A DNA stretch of 64,000 nucleotides from Vanessa cardui (taxonomy: Eukaryota; Arthropoda; Insecta; Lepidoptera; Nymphalidae), in NCBI RefSeq assembly GCF_905220365.1, contig NC_061133.1, forward strand, positions 8,422,171 through 8,486,170. The letters are read 5' to 3'. This document shows, piece after piece, positions 37,592 to 51,100 of this stretch (the stretch's first letter is position 1; each line of letters opens with the position of its first letter). A program made the translations under genes and the position numbers. The notes under the pieces are model-generated. The model saw only the letters and a program-made list of their open reading frames with translations. It had not been told where the DNA came from and made no database searches.

Positions 37592-39906
37592 CTGAAAAGA
37601 AATAGGGAGCATTATTGCTTTTCTTAAATGTATGATTAATATAATCTAATTCGAGGAATTATAAGAAGCTTATTTTTTTATGATCATATCAATAGTGACA
37701 TTAATATTCCATCTTGTTAAACATATTTTTTTTTCTATTTATATAAAAGCCAGTTTATTCAAAGGCCAATTAACCAAAATCTTATCTCATTATTAAAAGA
37801 TAATTGAGTCAGCATGTCAATCTAAATAAGTAACATAATAATCGAAAATGTTTGGCTATCGTATTTAAATAACAATAAAGCTACTTACAGCGCAATGAAA
37901 GCAGCTGAAAAGTGAAACCGGAGGCGAGCTGGCACCCGTAACGGGTGATACTGCCTCCTCAGGTTCATTTTTCACCGATTTGTAGTTCACCTATTGAGAA
38001 AAAAAACCATTTGAATATTAATATTTCACCATTTGAATATTTATATTTCGCCTGAAGGCGAAAAATGCTTTAAATTGTTGAGATAACTCGTTTCAGTCAG
38101 TTTAGCTTTGTGTAAGGCTCAGTTTCTCAACTTTGTTCAGTAGACTAAATCAGGAGCCTTCTCAAAAGGAATACGGTAAGTTTTACAAAAAAATTTAAAC
38201 CATTGTACGTAATTTATAGAAAATCTCTAAACCATAAGTTGTTTTTTTTTTGAATAAATATTAGAAAACAATACCGTTCTTTGAAGATCCACATACCGCG
38301 TTATATAAATTAAACAAAAAAGAAGACTTCAAAGTAAGTTTTATACTTTTACAGATGTCTATTTTAAAAAACATTTTTATGATAGGAGTTTATCAACGCA
38401 TCATAAGTTTTGTAGGTTTTTCTATTTCTGTTTTAAAATAATAAACCGAATCTTCAAACTGTTTTTACAATTTACACAAGCAATGTTTTGACGCTTTAAC
38501 AATAAAATAAGTAAATGTAGCAAAATTATTAGCAAAGTAAAAAAATACTTTATTTAATAACTTGTTTTTTTAATGATTATTGTTTTTCAATACAATTAAC
38601 AGATAATTGAGAACATCTATCTATAATATCTCTGTAGCTTTGTAAGTCTTATTTCGAAGCACGCTTTATCAATTAACATTCAAAAAAACCCTTCATCATT
38701 ATTATATAGGCTTTGTAACATTTATATTGATAATAATTAGTCTTTTAGTCGAGAACATTTTAATTACAGCTTCTGACATCAAATAGTATCGATATCATTT
38801 GGCTCGAGCTTCAGTTTGTTAAACTTTTCTAAGCTCTCTGAGTAACTTTTAATTTAAAATTGACATTTTGATGATTTGTGCAGCTTTTACAGTATTTATT
38901 AGGTAACATTGAAAGAAAGCTAGCTTAATATAAGGTATATGATATAATTTATATAAATCACATTTGGAGAAGCTTTATATGAAATTATTCACACCTTAAT
39001 AACTTTATAATTATGGGACTTTTGATTTTTCATCTTATTGCGTTATGTTTAAGTAATACAACAATATGGGACTCATTTTATTATGTTGCGTACCGATACA
39101 CATAGGTAAATACTAAAGATTACTATTAAAGAGATACAATTTTAAATCAATTTATGATTAAATTATTCATTAAGACAATTAAATAAATATATGTCTTGAG
39201 TAGTCATTGGTACATATCCAATAATATTACGTAGGTACCTACACGTGTGACACATACAATAGGGACATAACACGTTAAGCGTTATTATTTATTATTGTAC
39301 GTACCTATTTGCTATAGTTATAATTACGACAATAATTATATGCTTTAGTTAAAACAGATATTTATAAGCGTTTGTAGCAGCTAAGTCAAAATACGATAAT
39401 GTAAACATCTACACCCTATTCCAGCTTTATGGACACAATCTACGTCTCATAACCTTGATTGAACAAAAGAACAAAGCATATGTAGCTTCCGAGTTGTGTC
39501 CTCACTATTAATACAAAAATGTCGTAACGAACTAGTAACACTTCTTATCGCAACAAATAATGGAAATAAGAAAATTGTTTTAAATATCATTGTACAAATA
39601 CATGTGATAAACATGTTGTGGAAATAGTTTACTATTTTATTGAAATTACTCGATCAAAATATTTTATTTTGAATACTGAACGATGCACGTAGGAACTAAT
39701 TTATTATTGGCATATTTGACAAATGGAGTTGAATGCACTATTGTGTACCGTCGTGGCCTTGACGGCGCGCACACGCATGTCGCGTATCGATAACGTCGCC
39801 ACTCGCCACTCTCGGCCACAAACATACTCACATTTACACTCGATACATCGCTGGTGTAAACGGCGGAATAACTCTCTGGCGGAAATTGAAATCGCGGAGA
39901 CGACAT
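37538..39906 (-). CDS. unidentified protein, first three coding exons (5' part of a gene running left)
   Basis: Three minus-strand exons join in phase 0: 39906-39832 (25 codons), 37990-37889 (34 codons), 37591-37538 (18 codons), giving 77 residues. Each has good splice signals (donors GTGAGT, GTAAGT, GTAAGA; acceptors CTCAATAG and TTCTTTTCAG). The start ATG at 39906 lies in a CpG-rich segment typical of a promoter and 5' exon. The protein begins MSSPRFQFPPESYSAVY; exon 2 has NYKSVKNEPEEAVSPVTG and a short Cys/Phe stretch (SLFSCFHCA); exon 3 is basic (KVIGKEKKARKTK). VKNE fits the SUMO consensus and the basic tail could be a nuclear signal, which would suit a transcription regulator, but that is inference. 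No domain is recognised. The next exon was not found within 37 kb, so the following intron is very long or exons were missed. Confidence 0.6.
37889..37990 (-). CDS. unidentified gene, coding exon 2
   Basis: A 102-bp phase 0-0 exon encoding 34 residues (VNYKSVKNEPEEA...SCFHCA), with acceptor CTCAATAG and donor GTAAGTAG. Its composition is clearly more balanced than the flanking introns. Confidence 0.65.
39832..39906 (-). CDS. unidentified gene, coding exon 1
   Basis: Encodes 25 residues from the start ATG (39904-39906) and ends ...SDVSSVN before donor GTGAGTATG. It sits within CpG-rich DNA. A longer ORF continues into the intron, but the strong donor and phase match with exon 2 favour splicing. 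Confidence 0.55.
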
Positions 39907-40320
39907 TATCTCTAATTCAAATCACAATTAGCCGTCACCGGAGAAGGGCGCAATACAGCTTCGTCGTAATCCCACGACTTTAAGGGTCAGATGGCAGTCC
40001 GCCGATCGCGACCGTCTCGCGGATTCATTGTTCCTTATTGATCAACTTCGTGGACGCGTACTACACTGCACTAGGACAGCGCGCGGGTGCCGCGGCAGGG
40101 GCGCGATCTTACTGACGCTTGCCCGGCGGCCAGACAAACGCGAATTATCACGCTTTATGGCGATAATGAGTAATGTAAGCTTCCCTTCGTAAAAATCGCA
40201 TCGATCGTCGTACGGACCGGTATGTACGCGAACGTCGTTTGGCTTATCGCATCGAACAAGGCAAGATAATCGGAACATGCCAAAGTTGACGATTAACCGT
40301 CACGGTCATCCGAGACGCAC
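39907..40320 (-). promoter_or_regulatory. CpG-rich promoter and 5' UTR of the unidentified gene
   Basis: About 400 bp of CpG-rich DNA immediately upstream of the start at 39906 (for example GCGCGGGTGCCGCGGCAGGG at 40080-40099). There is no obvious TATA box at a fixed distance; it looks like a dispersed, CpG-type insect promoter. A 78-codon minus-strand ORF (40042-40278) is probably 5' UTR. Confidence 0.45.
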
Positions 40321-41776
40321 TTCCTATCATTACATATGTTGCGTCTACCTTCTTTATTTAAAAATTATAACCAATTGATTTAACTTGTCATATTTTATAA
40401 TCATATAAAAATATACTATGTATTTATGTATGTATGTATGTAATGGATAAGTAAATGTATTACAAATATATATATAAGTAAATAATATATTTTGTAGTTG
40501 TAATTCAACTCATACGATAAATTATCCTAGTTTTTATAAATGACATATAAGTGGTGATAGGTATGTTGTAAAAAATATTTAAAGCACTTTACTAAAACAA
40601 AACTATTTAACGGCATAGGAGTTTTAGATTGCTACATAAAAAGGCATATCGTAAGCCCACGTTGTCCTACTTAAGTATGTAATAAAAAGATGCAAAGTAG
40701 TTTTGAGCCCAATATATTATAACAATATATAGTATGATGCAAGATTTTTATAAATATTTTATATAATAATGTAGCATAGTGTTTTAGCAATATTTTAGTG
40801 GCCATAAACTAGCGATTCGACACGGCTTCGCACAGGCGCATTTCACTAACAAACGAAACGAAACTAATAAAGGACGGAAATCTTAGATTGTTTATTTTAT
40901 AACTGTTTTTTGTAAGTATAAATATATACCTTGTATGTCATAAATGAGAATTATGAAATTTAGCCCACTTATCATATAAGTTTTAGGGACAAGTTTAACG
41001 GCCAAATGCAGACGTCATAATTTTATTGTTATCCAACCACCATGAGTAAGGATTAGTAAACGAATTTACGATTACGAAATCGAATCGCAAATAACCTTAA
41101 ATTTAAACCACTGAACTGAATTTGGTATAAAGTAAAAATTCCAAGTAAAAATATAGGTTTACTAACTTACTTTAAACAACAGATAGCTACCTAGCCAATA
41201 CCCTCACCGCCTCCTTAAAACGAGTGCGAACCCGGGGCGAAAATAATACATAATAATAGTTATTGTCTATGAACTTTATAAAACAGACACGTTATTGCAG
41301 ACCTACAATTTTCTAGTACATTGTTTTCATGTGACTCTTAAGGTTAACCCAGTGTTAGCTACATAAGCGTACGATATCAGTATTTTGAAAATAAAACATC
41401 GCCATAGTTCTGCTTTGAACCCGATATATTAACGATATATGTACACATTATTTTTCCGATTATTATTGTTTCTTCTAATAGTGAATATATAGAATTCTAG
41501 AAGTAAGCGGATATACAATCAGCGGCTGAGAGGGACCTTGTTTTATGCTATTTTTTAATTTCATACTTCGAAAGGACTATAATATGGTACTTTATATAAA
41601 AAAAAAATGTTCATAATTCACATTTGAAGGACAAATGCCTCTATTCCTTTTGACATACACAAGCACGCTGCTGGGATGTTGGGTACATGCATTACATAAT
41701 CATATAATGCTTTATCCGTACATTAAATTAACATTCGTCACGAAATTGTGAGGGTAAATAAAACAGCTATTTCAAT
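40321..41776. other. AT-rich spacer between the two minus-strand genes
   Basis: No exon or recognised repeat. There is a short (TATG)n run near 40425-40441. The rotatin-like gene ends at its right and the promoter of the unnamed gene lies at its left, so this is ordinary intergenic DNA. Confidence 0.5.
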
Positions 41777-41782
41777 TTTATT
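41777..41782 (-). terminator. candidate poly(A) signal of the rotatin-like gene
   Basis: AATAAA on the minus strand, about 190 bp past the stop codon at 41973. It is the canonical hexamer in AT-rich DNA, so chance occurrence is possible. Confidence 0.4.
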
Positions 41783-41972
41783 CAATCTTAATATTTAAAT
41801 TTATATGAAAGTATAAAAAACTACTTACAATATTCCCTTTTCTAAATTACAGTACATACATATAAATAAAGGTAAAAAAATGTATATTTCATATTAAATT
41901 CGTAAAAAAAATACAAAAAGATGTTAAAATTAACTTCGTATATGATCGACCAAATAATTTCCTTAATGTTAA

Positions 41973-42116
41973 TCACGTAGCTTGCAGGACGGTTTGCGTA
42001 TAAGTAAGAAGTTGGATGGCGCGCTTTGTTGCCTCGTCTGAGGCGTTCTTTTGCAAGCGATGTAGGGACGACTGCACAGCTACTGGCATACCCGCGCTAC
42101 GAAGGACTAATTTAGC
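41973..42116 (-). CDS. RTTN: rotatin-like gene, last exon
   Basis: AKLVLRSAGMPVAVQSSLHR to TQTVLQAT and TGA (41973-41975). It joins exon 14 to make the WALAANNHRAKLVLRSAG segment, the piece I find most like the rotatin C-terminus. Confidence 0.65.
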   Translation of the reverse strand, partial: AKLVLRSAGMPVAVQSSLHRLQKNASDEATKRAIQLLTYTQTVLQAT

Positions 42117-45100
42117 CTAATAAGAGAAAAATATAAATTATTTTACAAAATAACGACATTATCGTTACAAAATATTCAGATATCAAAATTATCTAATAAA
42201 CCCACATACTACACCATCATATTATAATAAGATATATGTAATATTTCTAGTTTAAAAGACGTTTGGTAATTACTATTCTTGGGGTGTTAATCGTAGCTTA
42301 TTAAAGAGGACAGATTTGTTCGGTTTGTTAATGATAAAATATAACAACATTAATACCCTGTGGTTGTTAGCCGCCAACGCCCACACAGCCCTCGCCGCCG
42401 ACACGATCTCCGAAGTGTCGCCGGTGAGCAAGCTACTCGACAAAAGTTCCAAAAGATCCGCTGTTTTGAAGAAAGATTTAGGGAATTATTTTACAAATTT
42501 GTAAAGTTATGTCTTTTTTATGATTTACATTTTAGATATATTTATTTTCAACATTAAATTTCATACATAATTCCAATTTTAATAAGCTATACTAATAATA
42601 ATAATCTGTTTATATTAAACTGACTAATAGTTATTTACGTTTTATAATACAATTTTTTAAATTCTAAATTTGCTTCAAGCTACGAAAATTGAAAAGCTTC
42701 TTTAAAACGAACTATTAAAAAATAGTATTAATGCTTCATCGTAACGTGCTTCATCGTAACGTGCTTCATCGTAACGTGCTTCATCGTAACGTGCTTCATC
42801 GTAACGTGCTACATCGTAAGTACAGTGCGCCGCTCAACTCACGCGACTGCAGGAAAGCGAGGCGCTGGTGGTGCGCGGCGTGCGCCAGCGCGGGCAGCAG
42901 GCGCGCCGGCGCCGCGCGCGCGCCCGCCAGCAGCGCCGCCGCGCCGTCCGCGTGCCGCGCCAGCGCCTCGCCCAGCCGCCACCACGCCGCGCCCGCGCCG
43001 CCGCGCCGCCCGCACACCTTGCTCATGCGGGACAGGATGTCGTTCTGGAATACAAACGGACCATGCCAATATTAGTACCGATTCGAAATGTACAAATATT
43101 TATGTCATAATTTTTTATGAGGATTATATAATATATCTAGCTGAGATGGCCCAGTGGTTAGAACGCGTGCATCTTAACCGATGATTGCGGGTTCAAACCC
43201 AGGCAAGCACCGCTGATTCATGTGCTTAATTTGTCTTTATAATTCATCTCGTGCTCAGCGGTGAAGGAAAACATCGTGAGGAAACCTGCATGTGACAAAT
43301 TTCATAGAAATTCTGCCACATGTGTATTCCACCAACCCGCATTGGAACAGCGTGGTGGAATATGTTCCAAAACCATCTCCTCAAAGGGAGAGGAGGCCTT
43401 TAGCCCAGCAGTGGGAATTTACAGGCTGTTGTTGTTTGTTGTTATATAATATATGATCTTATCGATTCCATTTTAATTAATTTGAAAATGTAACAATAGA
43501 CTATGGATGTAATGGCAGCGAGCGACCACCGCGTACCTTAATTATTATAGTTCTACAGTGCTGATGGGCTGCACAGTGTCTCAATATCCGCAGTGAGAGC
43601 TGCAGGAGGGAAGTGGGGCGGGGCCGCGAGGCTTCACGATTGACGAGCGAGCAGACTTCGTTTAGCAGACTGCGTCCGCCCACACAGGTGCACATGCTGG
43701 ACCATGCTAAAATTATAATCATCATGCATGCAACTTACAATGACATATTACAAGTAGTATAAATAGAATCCACACAGATGATTTTGCTGGCCGATATTCT
43801 ATAATAGTTTTTTAGGCGCTAAATGCTAACAATATTAATGGAGGAGCTACACGTAAAATCCCGCGCCAGGCTAGTACAATGCCAACCGTTTGATATATTA
43901 AAGTAAAGTAAAGTATTTTCTGACAAAAACAACACGACAAATAAACTTAAATATAATTGTTAATGAAATTAACCACATGTGTTACCTTTTGAACAATCAT
44001 TGGTGAAGGTGACGAGCAAACTCATAAGAGAATCTCTCAAAGCTTCAGTCATCATACACCACGGCCACAGTCTGATGAGGGAGAGGGCCAAATCCTCCGC
44101 AAATAAATCTTTAGCGGGCGGACATTCGAACATCGAGCAGGTGATGAGCGTCAGAACCCAGTTTAAAGTGTTCAGAGTCGGCTCCTGAAATATTAAATAA
44201 AAATATTTTTACTCAAATAGTCTGGTTCATAATACAAAAAAGGCGCAACGTTTATTAACGTTTTTTTTATGGTATAGGTTGGCGGACGAGCATATAGGCC
44301 ACCGGATGGTAAGTGGTCACCATCACCCATAGACAATGAAACTGTAAGAAATATTAACTATTCCTTACATCGTCAATATGCCACCAACCCTGGGAACTAA
44401 GATGCTATGTCCCTTGTGCCTGTAATTACACTGGCTCACTCACCCTTCAAACCGGAACACAACAATACTGAGTACTGTTATTTGGCGGTAGAATAACTGA
44501 TGGTACCTACCCAGACGGGCTTGCACAAAGCCCTACCACCAAGTAAAATAACGTATCATTAACACATAAATATTGTCATATATAAGCTACGAACATGATC
44601 AGCGTTTTTAATAACGTCGACGGGTTTCCCTCGCAGCGACAGCGCGTCGCGCAGGCTCTGCGCGGCGCCGACGAGCGCGCGCGGGAAGCGCCGGTGCACG
44701 CCGAACGCGCGGGCGCGCCCGCTCGCGCGCTGCAGTGCGCACACGCAGCTGCACACTAGCGACCACGTCTCGTCTGAAACACTCACTGTATCTAGACTCT
44801 CTGGATACCATTGATATTTATAAACATTTGATATCCTGATCATAAAATAGTCTTCAGCGACCGATCTTCGATTAATACTTCTGTAGCGAATTTTAAAACT
44901 GACAATGTTATCTTTATCAAAGGTGACTCAAGTCTCTTTGTGACACTGGTTTTTCCAAATTTTCCTAAAATAATATTTTCTCGTAATACTAAAATTATTT
45001 CCCGAAACATCAATAAACACCGCTGACATATCCGATATTATAGATGATAAAAGATAATTTAAAAATTATAAAAGTAGAGTGACAGTCACGTTCACTATGT

Positions 45101-48100
45101 AAGAAAGAGTAGTAACGAAGAGGCTCAATGTAAGAAAAAGGGGACCAAAAAAATAAATAAATTGTATTTGTTATTGCGCACCAATAATTTCACGCGAAGA
45201 CGGGAGCCTCTTTGCGTGTAATTACTATGGTAGTTGTTATCTGTCGACCTGTTATAATGATATCGGTGGGATATCCAAATGACTTTTATCGCATAATAAC
45301 GTAATTTGAATTGTTGCTTCATGTGTTGATATCGTCTAATACGTAATTTTAGGATTATTACTAAAATTTATTATTTCTTCTTTATATTTCACATTAGTCA
45401 AAAATAAATTAACAAAATAGCATTTTATCACTATAAGCATTGAACTCAGCGAGTTTTCTCCACTTCGTGTTACCGTATTAAATATAATTAATATGTTACT
45501 TGTTCAGGTTAACAATGTGTATAATAAATTAAAGTAAGTTATTTAATGAAAATGCTGACTATTTCTAATAATTTAGAAAAGTAAAAAAGATCTTTACAAT
45601 GACTTTAATAGATCATAATAAATCATCATGAGTCATAATAAATCTACGAATGCAATTTTTACGCCATTTTATCATATGCTAGGTATGTATGAACTTATTA
45701 ATCCGTTCAATTTTTTTTCTAAGCTTGATATATTATCATAATTTGTTTAAAAACAGAACTATAGGAAATGCTTGAAGAAATTAAATTAATCAATGATTAT
45801 TGCCAAAGTAAAAATAATAAAGGTGATCCTATCACCAACTGTTTTAATCATGTAATACCCTATTTTTCTCAAATCTGCAATGTTTTAATTTCGTCAAACT
45901 GGTAATGACGTCAATTTTGGGAGAAGGGGGGGGGGTCATTAAAAAATGACGATAGGATGATTGTAGGGAGTGGGTCTAAAGTCTGAAAAAATCGATGACG
46001 TAATTTATTGACGGCCCCTAGGCAATTGTTTACATATTTGTTATACCTTGACTGGCAAGACTCTTCTTTTGATCCGTGATATCTTGATACATATTCATGA
46101 GTATCCTACAAAACTCCTCAACTATATACTCCGGCTGACAATCGTTCCTCGCACCGTCGCCGGCGCATAGTCTGTCATCGGCTTCCCGTGGGACTGGTGA
46201 TAGGAAGTCATTGAAGAAATCCACGTGGCATTGATCATTGGATTTATCGTTACATTTTTTGTGTGATAGAGACCGAGCCAGCTGCGCTATGCAGTGCATT
46301 GCTGCCTCTTGTAACTCTGGAATAATATAAAACAGTAAACATTAAAAACAAAATATTCTAAAATCAGGTATAGTACGACACAACTTAGATGTAGCATCGG
46401 CAAAATTCGTAAAACCGATCACATTCGAATTAATTACGCCATTCCAAATTATCAATATTTATTTCTTATGTAAATATGATCTTTACACAGAAGTAACAAG
46501 GTGTAATATCATATGATCTAATATATTCGTCAATTTGACACGTCAATTTGCTTTCGGGTTGAACTGACGCGAGAATCAATAGCACCGAATAGCGTCGAAT
46601 GGCGCGATAGGGAGCTATTTCTATTGTTTGTGTAAATCGACAGTAATAGGTTTTACGAGTTTTACCGTTGCTATATCTAAGTTGTGTCGTACTATGATGC
46701 TAACACCAAGTATAATATACTTAGAATAACCGGCAAGAAACTAAGTAGATACTATATTTTTTACCACAATTTTATTTACAGAGTTTATGTAGAACTAAAA
46801 TTATACAAATATGTCATGCATAGTACTTAACTAATACTGATTGCAAGACTTTTTATCATTTATATAATCTGGTATTGATTGATATCCCTTATTTACCATC
46901 ATTTCATGATAAATATTTTTTTCGAGATAGCCCAGTGGTTAGAACGCGTGCATCTTAACCGATGATTGCGGGTTCAAACCCAGGCAAGCACCGCTGTTTC
47001 ATGTCCTTAATTTGTCTTTAAAATTCATCTCGTGCTCAGCGGTGAAGGAAAACATCGTGAGGAAACCTGCATGTGACAAATTTCATAGAAATTCTGCCAC
47101 ATGTGCATTCCATCAACCCGCATTGGAACAGCGTGGTGGAATATGTTCCAAACCTTCTCTTCAAAGGGAGAGGAGGCCTTTAGCCCAGCAGTCGGAATTT
47201 ACAGGCTGTTGTTGTTGTTGTGAATATTTTTTTACAAAAGCGATTCACGAGCCTTTTAATAAGAATTGTGTTAAGTGCATGCAATTTAAATAGATAACTA
47301 TTTTGTTACAATACAAAATCAGTAAGTTTGTATCCCTTACACATCTTGCTTAATGTATTGGAATGTCGTAATTTTCAATCTTTCAACACATTTAGAAGTA
47401 CTTAGTACATGTAAAATGAATTATTATGGGATATATATCTTATTTTTAGTTTTAATATATTATACTGATATCGATAAAAGAAAAACAACCACATACCAAG
47501 TTCGTCACTTTCCAAAGCCTGAAGCAGCAGATGGAAGAGCATCAAGTTATTCTTCTTTAACTCCCACCACACCGTGTCACTGGCCGTTCGCTCACTCAGC
47601 AAGGCGGCCAGGAGATGCAAAGCTTGCGCACGCGCATATACACAATCTTCGCCTGCTTCTTCTAAAAAATAAATAAAGAACACCTGTATTGTTCTATTAT
47701 AAATAATTAACATAAAAATCATTGATTGTTCATTTACCAAATCAAATCACCCCTTACCAAAATTAATATTGGAGGTCTTCCGTCTACATTTACGACTATT
47801 ACGGGTATTATATTACACGGCTACATACAAATGCATTTTTAACTATTTATCCATCAATTGGCATTTTCTTTATTATTTATTACAACAATACCAATAAAAA
47901 TTTTATTTAATTATTAATTACTTTATCTACGACGATTGAAGAAATAATAAAGTACCTTCATTAATAGGTGTGAGCGTGACCAGCAAGTTGTAGAGGCAGT
48001 CCTTGGTTGACGCGAGCGAGGTGCGCACGAACTTGTGCGCGGCCGCCGCCGCCAGCGCGCCGCACGCCGCGCCGCGCACGCGCGCCCCCGCGCCGCCCCG

Positions 48101-51100
48101 CGACGCGCATCTGCACACGACACACATGTGACAACCCGGGTGCCCACAAGCTTACGGGGTCTGACGCCGGCAAGGATAAGATAAGAACTTGTTTAATGCA
48201 TGAATTAGTTTTAAGTGGAAACTTGATTGGTGTGTGAACGAATTAATTGCTTTATAATGTATGTGGTGTATACTGTATGTTTCCCAATTATAATAAAAAA
48301 AAAATACTTAATTGTTATTAATAATATATCTCATGCTTGACGGTGAAGACAAACACCGAGAGGAAACCTGCATGAGTCTAATATCAATGAAATACGTGCG
48401 TATCCACCAACCCGCGTTGAAGCAGCGTGGTGGAATTAGTTTAAAATCTTCTCCTCAAACGAAGAGGAGACTTAAGCCCAGCAGTGAAAATATTTGGAAA
48501 CTGTTTATTTTTTGCTACATGACACAACCCGCAGATTATATTCGAATAAAGACAACAGAACTAGCAATATGAAATAGTACCTACATATAGCATTAAAACA
48601 TATATTTGTAAATTTAAAATCAAAGTATGAGAGACATCACAATGTTTTTGTTCTCACCAACAAAAAAGCAACATCCGTTACTTATTAACGTTTGAATGCT
48701 ATAAAAAGACATATGACAAACATCCGGTATTTTTTATACATAACAATTATCATTGTCCATTGTCCTATTTAATTTAGAAAAAGAAATAAACTATTATTAC
48801 TAATGTACTCTATCGTTCATTACTACAGCCCAAGTCTCGTCAAGTTCTATGTAGAGCGCTCCCTTAAACTTCTTCGTATGCACTCATTCTACAATCAATA
48901 CGTTCCATCATCATCCACCCTACACATATAGTATACATAATACAATCACATACAAAATGTGAAACAATCCGCATAATTCAACATACCTGAACAATACCCT
49001 ATAAAGACCCTGTTCATTCCACGCTTTTACCGGAGCCGTTTTGTAAAGCGTAATGTTGTGAATGACGTCAGCCACCGCGACGACCAGCCCCGCAGTGGGC
49101 GGAGGCTTTTGAAATGGTAGCAACGGTGACAAGTGAATTTCGTTGCTTTTTTGCGCACGCACCTCCAGTTCCGATCCACGTTCCAACACCGATAACGGTA
49201 CATTCGGTTCTGAAATAGCAAAAGATTGAAAACGTTAGAAAATTTTTGTTTTACAATTTAAACGGTTCAACTTAAACACTCCAATAAGATGCCCAGTAAT
49301 AATTCCAAAAGATACAAAATTTACACGATCTAATGAGCAATCGACAGTTTATACACTTTTTATGTATCGTACCACCATGTATGTATGTCAAATGTCATTG
49401 AAACATACAGCCACAATATGGTGGTTTGGTCAATTCCTTCTATCAGGAGAGCTTCGTAAGGCAAATCGAAACTATTTAAAGCAAAAAGGTAAAGCCATCA
49501 TTTAAACATGTATCAAATACAGATTATAAAAACAGCCTTTAATACTTAAAGCAAGTACGTGACAATACTCAACAATATCGATTACTGTCATGTTAAGCTT
49601 AATGAAAATGACATTTGATATAACAAGTGTTGAATGAAATGATTGTATTTCAAATTGGATTGGAAAGCTATCTGTTCTTATAGTATTTACGATAATTTAT
49701 ATAATCCGAAAGTATCAGCATATCGTTCGTAATATTTTCCATGTTTTGACTCACCTAGATAATTTTTATAATCTTTATCATTGAGGAATTCCACAAGTAT
49801 GTTCATACAATCTTCCAGGAAATACCCTTCCTCCATAGATCGCAAAATATCATGTTCCAAAGTCTGTAAAAGAAGTAACAAAAACATTTAAGTTATACAT
49901 TTCATCATTGCTCCATTGTGTGGGTTCTTGTGCGTGTATGTGTTTATTTGTGACCTCGGTTTTCTAGTCTATGAGACCACAAAAATTTTAACAACGTATG
50001 ACACGTGAAACCATAAATATAATTTGGTCGGATTACATTTAACACAGCAGTTATATGATAAAAAATGTATACTGCATACATACATACATAATAAAACAAA
50101 GTAAAGTGTTGAAAGTTTTAAAGGTAAATCAAATGTGAAGTTGATGAAAGCAGACGAATTCATCGTCTAGTATATAATTATAGATCCATGAGAAACCTAA
50201 CAAAAGAGATTTACTAAGCAATACAACTATTTAGCTTAATAATTATAACTTAGCTGTAATTAATACTGCATCTATACTAATGGTATAAATGCGAAAGTAA
50301 CTCTGTATGCCTGCCTGTTTCTGTTTGTTGCTCTATCAAGGCTGTTACGAAGGACTCCAGTTGAACTCCAACAAAACACAAGGGCTTTATTATGCTTCAC
50401 ACCTGACGGCAAAATATTAGGACGCGAGCGAAACCGGACAACTAGTGCCAGCGTAATAAAACTTTATGAAAAGTATAAAATATAATTAGGAAAAAATAAA
50501 GGTATATTGCAAAGACGATGATCGCGTAATCAATAAAAATATATATTACGTTATGTAAACAGAATTTTGAAGGCTTTATAAATATATAACGAGACTTCAT
50601 TTTGATCACGTAAATTATAGTATGTAAATATGATTATATTTATCAAAACATATATTAAAAACTAGATACTGATCATACATACACGAGTTAAATACAAAAT
50701 AACAATTACTAAAATATAATATACCACAGATTATAAATTTAGTGTTATACTAAAAATACATTCAAAAACAAAACAGAGTAAAACAACAACAAATCCATTG
50801 GCCACATTTGCTATTATATAAAAAATATGATGACTCGAGTATACAACGATTTATTAAGCTGATGTTTTCAAGTTGTTGTTATTAACAATCGTACTGATAA
50901 GTAATCTTTGAAAAATTTATCCCAACGAACTGATAACAGCCGAACACATTTCAGAGACGCAAGGCACGATATTTTCGTCGCATCTAATCTTCAATCATTT
51001 TTTTTCGATTTCATATTGATAGGTGCAAGGGCAATTGTACCTGTGGGTAATAGGCTATTTGACAATGCGAAAAATAAATTGTGAATTATTGTAATCAGTG

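Noticed and set aside
42732..42819. CRISPR-like array
   Set aside because: Direct 15-bp repeats with no spacers, in a eukaryotic intron; a minisatellite.
42731..43184. Overlapping Arg/Ala-rich ORFs on both strands
   Set aside because: Shadows of the GC-extreme rotatin exon 13 and of the adjacent 15-bp tandem repeat; only one minus frame fits splice sites and phases.
43137..43210. tRNA gene
   Set aside because: A and B boxes are present, but they head a SINE with target duplications; no acceptor stem or cloverleaf was found.
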